DNA of 40,479 nt, from NCBI GenBank assembly GCA_964418595.1, contig CAYQMF010000054.1, positions 1 to 40,479 on the forward strand. The letters run 5' to 3'. The translations under genes were made by a program, and so were the position numbers. The notes under the pieces were generated by a model. It was not told where the DNA came from, searched no databases, and saw only the letters and a list, made by a program, of their open reading frames with translations. Origin of the DNA: CAYQMF01 sp964418595. GTDB lineage: Bacteria > Planctomycetota > UBA1135 > UBA2386. Within the stretch, counting starts at the first letter, position 1; each line of letters begins with the position of its first letter. Below are positions 33,303-40,479 of the stretch, in pieces.

Positions 33303-34721
33303 TCAGCGCCGCGCCAGCACTTCCCAACCGCTGAAGCCACGCACCCGCACTTCGCGCAGGTCGTAGCGCGCCTCGAGGAAGGGCAGGATCTCGCCCGCCG
33401 GCGGGAAGACCGCGACCGTGCCTTGGTCGGCGAGGCGCGTGGCCGTGCCCCGGCTCAGGAGCACGGCCTCGCCGCGCTGCAGCATGGCATCGAGACCCGC
33501 GCCCAGCGCCAGCCGTGCCGCCGGCCCCTCCGTGTCGATGAACGGCGGCAGCGTCAGGAGGATGAAGTCCACGTCCGGCAACGACACGAACCCAGCCTCG
33601 ATGTCCGTCTCGTCGCCGCCGAGCACGCGCAGGACCCGGCCCCCCGCCAGCTCGCGCGCACCGGCGGCGTATTCGCGCGGTCGCTCCGGCCGGTCGTGAT
33701 CGATGACGTGCATGACGGCCACCGTGCCGGCCACCGCCAGCGCCAGCGCGCTCGCGCCGCGCGGCAGCACGCTCACCGCGATCGCCGCGGCGGGGAACAC
33801 GAGCGGAATGAGGTAGGCGCCGTACTCACGCCACATCGCGAGCACGAGGTACGACGGCAGCAGATACAGGAGCACCGACAGCAGGACCACGACCGTCAAC
33901 GGTCGCCACGCCGCGGCGCGCAAGCCCAGGACGAACAGGACCGAGAACGGCAGGAACGGCCACACCCACTCCCAGGTCACCACCTCGAGGAGATGGCTCT
34001 CCATGCCGATGCTCACCGGCGCCATCTTCCGCACGAAGGCGAACTGGCCGACCCCACCGGTGAGGGCCAGGACGAGGGCGCCGTGCGCGACTCCGGCCAG
34101 GACGGCAACGCCGACCCTGCGCGCGAACGACGCCGCGGTCTTTTGCGGCCACGCGTTCCACAGCAGCGCGCCGAGGATCGGCGCCGGCAGGAGCGCCCCG
34201 GAACTGTGCATGCCGGTCGCTGCGGTGGTGCCGACGGCGAGCGCGAGCGCCGACCAGACCGTGGGTCGGCGCAGGAGCAACGCCCCGAGCAACCAGGCGA
34301 GGCCCACGGTCGCCATGAACGGTCCGTGCAGTTCCACCACGGTGCCGAAGAAGAGCGGGCCCGGGCACGTCGCGAACGCGCCCGCAGTGAACCACGCACA
34401 CCCCCGGGGCAGACCGTGGCCGCGTGCTGCGGCGAACACGAACGCGACGCCCAGCGCCGCCCCGACCTGGCTGGCGAGGAGCGCAGATTGGTACACCGTC
34501 GCGCCGAGCGGCGCGAGCAGGCCTTGCCACGCGTGCAGCGCCGGCAGGTAGAGAACGTGTCGCTCGTACTGCGTCGCACCTTCGCGCAGCATGCGCAGGA
34601 AGGTCATCGCGTCGCCGTAGAGCGTCTGTTGCCCCAGCGTCAGATAGACGAGCAGGGCGAGGACGCCGGCGGCCAGGGCTTCGCCCAGCACCGCGCGGGT
34701 CGACCCCGGCGCGGCGTTCAC
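33303..34721 (-). CDS. Polytopic membrane protein, possibly GT-C-type glycosyltransferase
   Basis: A protein of 472 residues starting at GTG, overlapping the transporter stop (GTGA). It has around ten hydrophobic helices: LAAGVLALLVYLTLGQ, ALLASQVGAALGVAFVFAA, FMATVGLAWLLGALLL, FLPFSVLFVLGL, VVLLSVLLYLLPSYLVLAM and ALALAVAGTVAVM are clear. A first external loop YGDAMTFLRMLREGATQYERHVLYLPALH and a C-terminal soluble domain (~120 residues) resemble GT-C-type membrane glycosyltransferases, but the usual acidic catalytic motif is not definite. Likely modifies envelope polymers with lipid-linked sugars if this is right (inference). An upstream open extension antisense to nothing is an overlap with the transporter in another frame and was rejected. 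Confidence 0.7.
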   Translation of the reverse strand: MNAAPGSTRAVLGEALAAGVLALLVYLTLGQQTLYGDAMTFLRMLREGATQYERHVLYLPALHAWQGLLAPLGATVYQSALLASQVGAALGVAFVFAAARGHGLPRGCAWFTAGAFATCPGPLFFGTVVELHGPFMATVGLAWLLGALLLRRPTVWSALALAVGTTAATGMHSSGALLPAPILGALLWNAWPQKTAASFARRVGVAVLAGVAHGALVLALTGGVGQFAFVRKMAPVSIGMESHLLEVVTWEWVWPFLPFSVLFVLGLRAAAWRPLTVVVLLSVLLYLLPSYLVLAMWREYGAYLIPLVFPAAAIAVSVLPRGASALALAVAGTVAVMHVIDHDRPERPREYAAGARELAGGRVLRVLGGDETDIEAGFVSLPDVDFILLTLPPFIDTEGPAARLALGAGLDAMLQRGEAVLLSRGTATRLADQGTVAVFPPAGEILPFLEARYDLREVRVRGFSGWEVLARR

Positions 34722-36589
34722 GACACGCGCGCCGACCGCCGCAGCACTGCCACGGCCACGAGGACGCAGGCCACGCCGAGCGACATCTCGAGCAGGGTCG
34801 CCGCCGGACCGGAGTGCCGGCCCTGCCCGGTCGCCAGCGCGTACCCCGCGATCAGGACGCCGGCCAGACCCTCGCCGGCCACGAAGCCCGACGCACACAG
34901 GATGCCGCGGTCGGCCGCCGGCTTGCCCAGCCGATCGACGCGCGCGCGCAGCACGCCGCCCACGAAGATCGCGGCGATGGTCCCCATCGGCAGGTAGATC
35001 CCGAGCGCGAACGGCAACCCCGGCAACCCGGCCAGGATGCCCGCAGCGCTGAGTCCGGCGCCGGACAACACGAGCGGCCACGGCACCGATGCACCGAGCA
35101 CCGCCTCCACCACCGTCTTCATCAGCGTCGCCTGCGGCGCCGACATGCCGCCTTCGCCGAAGCCCTGCGTCTTGCCGATCGCCCACACCACACCGCCGAC
35201 CGCCCAGCACGCGACCGCTGCCGCGATGAGCTGGCCGCGCTGCTGGAGCGCCGGCGTGGCACCGACGAGCTGGCCGGTCTTGAGGTCCTGCGAGATGTCG
35301 CCCGCCTTCGAGGCTGCCACGCACACCAGCGTCGCGATCGTCAGCACCGTCGCCTTGGTCGTGTCGCCGGCGATGCCGAGCGCGAGGAACACCAGCGACG
35401 TGCCGAGCAGCGTGATCAGCGCCATCGCCGAGGTCGGGTTCGACGACACGCCGATCACGCCGACGAGGCGCGAGCTGACCGGCACGAACAGGAAGGCGAA
35501 GAGCGCGGCTCCGGTCGCCGCGATCAGGCGGCTCGACAGGTCGAGGTCGCCGGCGAACACGCCGGGCACGAACGCCGCCACCGCGATGACCGCGACGAGA
35601 CCGAGCACGATCACCTTGGGCGGCAGGTCGCGATCGACCCGCTCGCCCGTGCCGCCGCCGCTGCCCTGCAGGCCGCGCAGGACCGCACGGAACGATGCGA
35701 GCATGGTCGGCGCGGTCTTGACCACGGTCCACAGCCCGGCCGCCGCGACCGCACCGGCGCCGATGTAGAGGATGAAGCGCGAGCGCACGACGCCGCGTGC
35801 GAGGTCGGCCTGCGCCGTGCCGCTGCCCGCCTCGAGCGCCTGGTCGTAGACGGAGGTGATCAACGGGTAGAGCACGACCGCCGCGATCAGCGACCCGGCG
35901 AGCATCACCGCCGACGCGCGGAAGCCGACGACATAGCCGACGCCGATGAGCGCCGGCGACACGGCGAGCGCGACGGCGCCGTTCGGCAGCTTGGGGAGCA
36001 TCGCGGTGATCTCCTCCGGCACGAGGTGCACCGCGGTGGTGAGCGCCTTCACCAGCGCCCCGAGCGCGATCCCGATCACGATCATCGCGCCGCCACTGCG
36101 CGCCGCGCCGGCCTTGCCGTCGGTGTCGGCGGCGCGGATCACCTCGGCACACGCGCGTCCCTCCGGGTACGGCAGCTCCGCGTCGGCCTGCACGATCAGC
36201 AGCCGGCGCAGCGGGATCATCGCCAAGATCCCGAGCAGGCCGCCGAGCATCGCGAGCACGGCCACCTGCAGGTAGGACGGCACGATCCCCCACATGAAGA
36301 GCGCAGGTATCGTGAAGATCGTGCCCGACGCGAGCGACGACGACGCCGAACCGACCGTCTGCGCGAGGTTCGCCTCGAGCACCGGGCTCTGCCGCCGCGA
36401 GAAGCGGAAGAGCATGAGCGAGAGCACGGCGATCGGGATCGAGGTCGAGACCGTGAGGCCCGCCTTCAGGCCCAGGTAGGCGTTGGCGCACCCGAACAGC
36501 ACGCCGAAGACGAGCCCCGCGATCAGCGCGCGCAGGGTCCACTCGGGCAGGGGAAGCGGCGCGCCAGCGGTGCTTTGGTGATCCGTCAT
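34718..36589 (-). CDS. OPT-family oligopeptide transporter
   Basis: A protein of 623 residues with about fourteen or more membrane helices (LIAGLVFGVLFGCANAYLGL at the start, many more throughout). The signature segments AYLGLKAGLTVSTSIPIAVL and GTIFTIPALFMWG, the cytoplasmic loop PEGRACAEVI and the late DISQDLKTGQLVGATPALQQ fit the OPT family, whose bacterial members import peptides or siderophore-like metal chelates, usually with protons. ATG 36589 is preferred to ATG 36604. It is divergent from the M28 peptidase over ~71 bases and is followed by the membrane protein in the same operon. Confidence 0.95.
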   Translation of the reverse strand: MTDHQSTAGAPLPLPEWTLRALIAGLVFGVLFGCANAYLGLKAGLTVSTSIPIAVLSLMLFRFSRRQSPVLEANLAQTVGSASSSLASGTIFTIPALFMWGIVPSYLQVAVLAMLGGLLGILAMIPLRRLLIVQADAELPYPEGRACAEVIRAADTDGKAGAARSGGAMIVIGIALGALVKALTTAVHLVPEEITAMLPKLPNGAVALAVSPALIGVGYVVGFRASAVMLAGSLIAAVVLYPLITSVYDQALEAGSGTAQADLARGVVRSRFILYIGAGAVAAAGLWTVVKTAPTMLASFRAVLRGLQGSGGGTGERVDRDLPPKVIVLGLVAVIAVAAFVPGVFAGDLDLSSRLIAATGAALFAFLFVPVSSRLVGVIGVSSNPTSAMALITLLGTSLVFLALGIAGDTTKATVLTIATLVCVAASKAGDISQDLKTGQLVGATPALQQRGQLIAAAVACWAVGGVVWAIGKTQGFGEGGMSAPQATLMKTVVEAVLGASVPWPLVLSGAGLSAAGILAGLPGLPFALGIYLPMGTIAAIFVGGVLRARVDRLGKPAADRGILCASGFVAGEGLAGVLIAGYALATGQGRHSGPAATLLEMSLGVACVLVAVAVLRRSARVS

Positions 36590-36660
36590 CGCGCGCGGGA
36601 CCATAGCGTGCCCAGGCGTCGGCTTGCAACGCGGGCCCGTGGCCGTGATAAGCGGCGACG

Positions 36661-38955
36661 ATGAATGGCGCCGAGGCGACGACGACGGAGCAGAAGGGCA
36701 TGGTGCGGCCACGGCCGCGCGCGGTCCTCGCGCTGCTCGCGTTCGGCGGCGTGCTCGCGCTCGCCGCCCGCCTCTATCGCGCGCCGGATCCAGCACCCGT
36801 CACCGCCCCGACCGTGGCGTTCTCGGCCGACCGTGCCTTCGCCGTGCTCACGCGCATCCTCGGCGACGAGGCTCCCCATCCGCTGGGGTCGGCCGCCAAC
36901 GCCGAGGTGCGCGCGCGCATCGCGTACGAACTGGCGGCGATCGGGTTGACGGTCGAGGTGCAGGAACAGCTCGTCGCCCATCCGCGCGGCAACGTGGCCC
37001 GCGTGCACAACCTGCTGGCGCGCATCGACGGCGAGCGCGACGGTCCGGCGCTGCTGTTGGCCGCGCACCACGACTCGGTGGGTGCGGGCCCCGGCGCCTG
37101 CGACGACGGCGCGGCGGTGGCCGCTATGATCGAGACGGCGCGCGCGCTCGTCACCCAGCCGCGCCTGCAACACCCGGTGATCCTGCTCATCGACGACGGC
37201 GAGGAACTCGGCCTGTTCGGCGCGCGCGCGTTCTGCCAGCACCACCGGTGGGCCAAGGACGTCGCCGCGGTGCTCAACTTCGAGGCGCGCGGCACGTCCG
37301 GCCCGAGCCTGATGTTCGAGACCGCGGGCGACGACGCATGGCTCGTCGACGCCGCCGCGCGCGCGCTGGACCGGCCGATGACCGGCTCCGCCTTCGCCAC
37401 CGTGTACCGGTCGCTCCCCAACAGCACCGACCTCGCGGTATTCCGCGAGCACGGGCTGCCGGGCCTCAACTTCGCCTTCGTCGGCGACGTGCGCCGCTAC
37501 CACACGCCACGCGACGAGCTGAAGCACGTCGACCGCCGCAGCCTGCAGCACCACGGCGAGCAGATGCTGGCGCTGGCGCGCGAACTCGGCCACGGGCCAT
37601 TGCCTGGGCGGGCCACGGGTTCGGCGTTGTTCTTCGACGTGCTGGGAAGGTTCGTCGTCGCCCTGCCGCGCGCGTGGGAGCTGCCGCTGAGCGGACTCGT
37701 GCTGCTGGCGCACGTGCTCGCCGCGGCGGTGCTGCTCGGGCGCAGGCTCGTGACCCGCGCGGCGGTCGGCCGCGGTGTTGCGCTGGTCCCGCTGGCGGCC
37801 ACGCTCGCGGCGGGTGCGGGTCTGGGTCTTGCGCTCCTCCTCGACGCGATGGGCACGCTGCCCACGCCGTTCCCCGTCGACGCGGTCTCGCCGGGCCTCG
37901 CCTTCTTCCTCGCCGGCACAGCACTCTTCCTGGGCGTGCAGCGCATCTTCGCGGCCAAGGCCAGCGCGCTCGGAACCTTGGTCGGCGTCGGCACCTTCGC
38001 CGCCCTGACCGCCATCGCGCTCGCTTCGGCGGCGCCGGGCTCGAGCCCGCCGTTCCTGGTCCCGGCGACGGCGAGCGCCGTCGGCTTGCTGCTCGCCATG
38101 TTCGGTCGCGGCGGTCCGGGCTGCGTCGCGGGTCTCTCGCTCGCCATCGCGATCGTCGCCGCCATCTCCCTCGCCCCGCTCTTCGTCTTCCTGCCCGCGA
38201 CCGTCGGCGCGAAGCTCGGCTCGATCCACACCGTGTTCGCGGTCTGCGCGCTCGGCTGGCTCGCCGCGCCGCTTGCGATCCTCCTGCACGGTCGGCTCGG
38301 CCGCGCGGCCGTGGTGTCGACGCTCGCCTGCGCCGGCGCGCTCGTGCTGTGCGCGACGCCGGAGTCGGAGCGTCACGATCTCCCCGTGCCTTCGAACATC
38401 GTGTACACACAGCTCGCCGGGAAGGAGCCGCTCTGGGCCTTCGGGGACACGCGCACTCCACCCACCCCGCGGGGCAGCTTCGCGTTCCGGCGCGCCCTGC
38501 CGTGGACCGACGAGGAGGCCTGCTACGCCGCCGAAGACCTCGGCCTCGATCCACCGGAGGGCCGGATCCTCTCTCGCGAGTCCTCACGCGGCAGGACCAT
38601 CGTGCGCATCGCCGCCCGCTCGCCGCGCGGCTCACCCTGGATCAACCTGCTCGTGCCCTCCGGCTACACACTCCACGCCGCGACCATCGCCGGCGTGAAG
38701 GTCGAGAAGCTCGCTGCGCGCAGCGTCGGGCGCAGCAGCTGGCGCACGCTCGCCTTCCTCGGCGCGGAGCCCGACGAGGAGATCGAGTTCGTGCTCACGC
38801 TCAGCGGCACGAGCCGCGACGTCTTCCACGTCACCGACCGCACCCTCGGCCTGCCCCCCGCCGGCCGCGCGATGGCGAGAACCCGCGACGCGTCGGGCCA
38901 CGCCCAGATCCACATGGGCGACGGCGTGATCCTGGCCGCGCCGGTGAGCAGGTAG
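36661..38955 (+). CDS. Membrane-bound M28-family zinc peptidase
   Basis: A protein of 764 residues. One N-terminal membrane helix (VLALLAFGGVLALAARLY) is followed by an M28 peptidase domain: LLLAAHHDSVG (His136 zinc ligand), GACDDGAAVAAMIE (Asp149 bridging), DDGEELGLFGARAF (Glu pair, catalytic and ligand), LNFEARGTSG and RYHTPRDEL (last His ligand). Residues ~330-560 hold several further membrane helices, and a ~200-residue C-terminal beta-rich domain follows. This layout recalls the vacuolar/ER M28 peptidases of eukaryotes (ERMP1-like) and their bacterial relatives. It probably trims peptides outside the membrane. Divergence from the OPT transporter suggests joint peptide use (inference). 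Confidence 0.92.
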   Translation: MNGAEATTTEQKGMVRPRPRAVLALLAFGGVLALAARLYRAPDPAPVTAPTVAFSADRAFAVLTRILGDEAPHPLGSAANAEVRARIAYELAAIGLTVEVQEQLVAHPRGNVARVHNLLARIDGERDGPALLLAAHHDSVGAGPGACDDGAAVAAMIETARALVTQPRLQHPVILLIDDGEELGLFGARAFCQHHRWAKDVAAVLNFEARGTSGPSLMFETAGDDAWLVDAAARALDRPMTGSAFATVYRSLPNSTDLAVFREHGLPGLNFAFVGDVRRYHTPRDELKHVDRRSLQHHGEQMLALARELGHGPLPGRATGSALFFDVLGRFVVALPRAWELPLSGLVLLAHVLAAAVLLGRRLVTRAAVGRGVALVPLAATLAAGAGLGLALLLDAMGTLPTPFPVDAVSPGLAFFLAGTALFLGVQRIFAAKASALGTLVGVGTFAALTAIALASAAPGSSPPFLVPATASAVGLLLAMFGRGGPGCVAGLSLAIAIVAAISLAPLFVFLPATVGAKLGSIHTVFAVCALGWLAAPLAILLHGRLGRAAVVSTLACAGALVLCATPESERHDLPVPSNIVYTQLAGKEPLWAFGDTRTPPTPRGSFAFRRALPWTDEEACYAAEDLGLDPPEGRILSRESSRGRTIVRIAARSPRGSPWINLLVPSGYTLHAATIAGVKVEKLAARSVGRSSWRTLAFLGAEPDEEIEFVLTLSGTSRDVFHVTDRTLGLPPAGRAMARTRDASGHAQIHMGDGVILAAPVSR

Positions 38956-38986
38956 CAGCTGTCTGAGCGCTACGGAGACCCACCCA

Positions 38987-39007
38987 GCGCGGCGCTCCGC
39001 GCCGCGT
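38987..39007. terminator. GC-rich hairpin between convergent genes
   Basis: CGCGGCGC (38988-38995) and GCGCCGCG (38999-39006) form a perfect 8-base-pair stem with a TCC loop, extended by a G-U pair, ~32 bases after the peptidase stop and ~90 bases from the end of metH on the other strand. There is no T-tract. The rest of the 141-base gap is purine-rich, including a short GA repeat (39062-39071), with no gene seen. Confidence 0.4.
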
Positions 39008-39096
39008 GAGACACGGAAGGACGGAGGCACGGAACAGAAGCAGAGAGAAGAAATGAGGCAGAGAGAGAGAGATGCCAACAGAGCCCGGCCCGCCGC

Positions 39097-40479
39097 TCAC
39101 GTCGGGTCGTACGCGAGGTTCGAGCGGATCCACCGCTCCACCTCGCGCACGTCGGCCTTCTTGCGCCGCGCGTAGTCCTCGACCTGGTCGCGATCGACGC
39201 GACCGACCGTGAAGTAGCGCGCCTGCGGGTGCGCGAAGTAGATCCCCGACACGCTCGCCGCGGGCGTCATCGCGAAGTGCTCCGTGAGCGCCATGCCGAT
39301 GTCGCCGGCGCCGAGCAGCTCGAAGAGCTTGGGCTTCTCGGAGTGGTCGGGGCACGCGGGGTAGCCGAACGCGGGGCGGATGCCGCGGTACTCCTCGCGC
39401 ACGAGGTCTTCCTGGGTCGTGCCGCGCTCGTCGGCGAAGCCCCACTCGCCGCGCACGCGCTGGTGCAGGCGTTCGGCGAACGCCTCCGCCAGGCGATCGG
39501 CGAGGGCCTTCACCATGATCGCGTTGTAGTCGTCGAGCTCCTGCTCGAAGCGCTTCGCGGTCTCCTCCGCACCGATGCCGGCGGTCACCGCGAATGCGCC
39601 CAGGTAGTCGCGCACGCCGCTGTCGATCGGCGCCACGAAGTCGGCGAGGCAGAGCGTCGGTCGACCCTCCTCGACCACGCGCTGCTGGCGCAGCATCGGG
39701 AAGCGCAGAAGCTCGCGCTGCCGGCCCTCGTCGGCGAACACCACGACGTCGTCGCCGTCGCTCGCCGCCGGCCAGAAGCCGTACACGGCCTGCGCGGTCA
39801 GCCACTTCTCGGCGAGCATGCGCTTCAGCAGCGCCTGGGCGTTGTCGTACAGCTCGCGTGCCGCGGCACCGTACTCCGGGTGCTCGAAGACCTTGGGGTA
39901 CTTGCCCTTCACCTCCCACGCCGCGAAGAAGAACGTCCAGTCGATGTACGGCACCAGCTCCGCGAGCTGGTGGTCGCGCAGCACCTTGCGGCCGACGAAC
40001 GCGGGCTTCGCCGCGTCGCCGTCACGCCACTCGGCCTGGAAGCGCCGCTCGACGGACACCCGGTAGTTGAGCAGCGGCTCCTCGATCTTCTTGCGATGCA
40101 GGTCGCGCAGCGCCTCCTGCTCGCGCGCGTTGCTGGCGTCGAAGGTCGCCTTGCGCTCCGGGTCGAGCAGGCTCGCCACCACGCCGACCACGCGCGACGC
40201 GTCGGCCACGTGCGCCACGGTGCGCTCGAAACTCGGCGCGATCTTCACCGCCGTGTGCTGCCGGCTCGTGGTGGCCCCGCCGATCAGGAGCGGTTGCGGC
40301 ATGTCCAGGCGCTGCATCTCCTTCGCGACGTGCACCATCTCGTCGAGCGACGGGGTGATGAGGCCGGACAGTCCCACGACGTCGGCCTTCTCGGCGATCG
40401 CCGTCTGCAGGATCTTGTCGCACGGCACCATCACGCCGAGGTCGATGACCTCGTAGTTGTTGCAGCGCAGCACCACGCC
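39097..40479 (-). CDS. metH: Cobalamin-dependent methionine synthase MetH, C-terminal part (5' partial)
   Basis: Open to the window edge; ~460 residues are present. The start is inside the cobalamin-binding Rossmann domain: VLRCNNYEVIDLGVMVPCDKIL, GLSGLITPSLDEMVHVA and PLLIGGATTSRQHTAVK. The base-off His ligand (DxHxxG) falls just outside. The C-terminal AdoMet activation domain has YIDWTFFFAAWEVKGKYP and the SAM-binding RPAFGYPACPDHSEK, with VSGIYFAHPQARYFTVG near the end. MetH makes methionine from homocysteine and methyl-tetrahydrofolate and needs B12; this domain enables reductive reactivation. No metE is seen. Together with the B12 riboswitch it shows that cobalamin is a cofactor in use. 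Confidence 0.97.
   Translation of the reverse strand, partial: GVVLRCNNYEVIDLGVMVPCDKILQTAIAEKADVVGLSGLITPSLDEMVHVAKEMQRLDMPQPLLIGGATTSRQHTAVKIAPSFERTVAHVADASRVVGVVASLLDPERKATFDASNAREQEALRDLHRKKIEEPLLNYRVSVERRFQAEWRDGDAAKPAFVGRKVLRDHQLAELVPYIDWTFFFAAWEVKGKYPKVFEHPEYGAAARELYDNAQALLKRMLAEKWLTAQAVYGFWPAASDGDDVVVFADEGRQRELLRFPMLRQQRVVEEGRPTLCLADFVAPIDSGVRDYLGAFAVTAGIGAEETAKRFEQELDDYNAIMVKALADRLAEAFAERLHQRVRGEWGFADERGTTQEDLVREEYRGIRPAFGYPACPDHSEKPKLFELLGAGDIGMALTEHFAMTPAASVSGIYFAHPQARYFTVGRVDRDQVEDYARRKKADVREVERWIRSNLAYDPT

Noticed and set aside
34722..36701. Long N-terminal extension of the polytopic membrane protein
   Set aside because: Runs in another frame through the OPT transporter gene and is Arg/Gly-rich; the GTGA-coupled GTG at 34721 gives a normal membrane start.
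1..40479. CRISPR arrays, tRNA or rRNA genes, transposases, attachment sites
   Set aside because: No regularly spaced direct repeats, cloverleaf-like segments or transposase motifs were recognised; a tRNAscan or ISfinder search would settle this.

Overview
The window is very GC-rich, with most codons ending in G or C, tightly packed genes and many 4-base start/stop overlaps. The gene types point to Planctomycetota, by established knowledge: a PknB-type kinase with a membrane anchor and a fused formylglycine-enzyme-like domain, a kelch-like secreted protein with a characteristic C-terminal module, an OprP-like porin, many outer-membrane-type lipoproteins, and the hpnCDE squalene genes. I cannot assign a genus. 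No tRNA, rRNA, CRISPR array, insertion sequence or prophage was recognised.

Layout. Bases 1-3.4 kb: end of a kinase/FGE fusion, an LpoB-like lipoprotein and a CsgG-like lipoprotein. 3.4-7.1 kb (minus): a secreted surface protein behind a well-formed cobalamin riboswitch with its own promoter, a GlcG/SMP-30 fusion and a 2-Cys peroxiredoxin. 7.2-11.4 kb (plus): a CDGSH protein, then a lipoprotein operon (two paralogues, one BamE-like, one LPP20-like). 11.5-13.5 kb: a frameshifted kelch-like gene. 13.6-16.7 kb: hpnC-hpnD-hpnE. 16.7-19.4 kb (plus): a DUF669-like protein with an SSB-type C-terminal tip, ligA and a 41-residue membrane protein. 19.4-22.6 kb (minus): a helicase overlapped with a Cas4/RecB-like TM0106-family nuclease. 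22.6-24.7 kb: a molybdopterin oxidoreductase and a possible 36-residue ORF. 25-26.3 kb: porin and terminator. 26.3-32.9 kb: an operon of a 1623-residue lipoprotein, a histidine kinase and a response regulator. 32.9-36.6 kb (minus): a zinc-ribbon gene with an in-frame UGA, a polytopic membrane protein and an OPT transporter. 36.7-39 kb: a membrane M28 peptidase. To the end: the C-terminal part of metH.

How the parts connect. The B12 riboswitch and cobalamin-dependent MetH fit an organism that senses and uses cobalamin; the riboswitch-controlled surface protein is a candidate B12-binding or uptake factor (inference). The OPT transporter and the M28 peptidase are divergent across about 70 bases and may both serve peptide use (inference). 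The lipoprotein-kinase-regulator operon looks like an envelope sensing module whose large lipoprotein carries an M6-peptidase-like domain that has lost its zinc site. The strongest leads for new biology are this module, the in-frame UGA gene with a SECIS-like hairpin, the SSB-tipped protein beside ligA, and the riboswitch-controlled surface protein.
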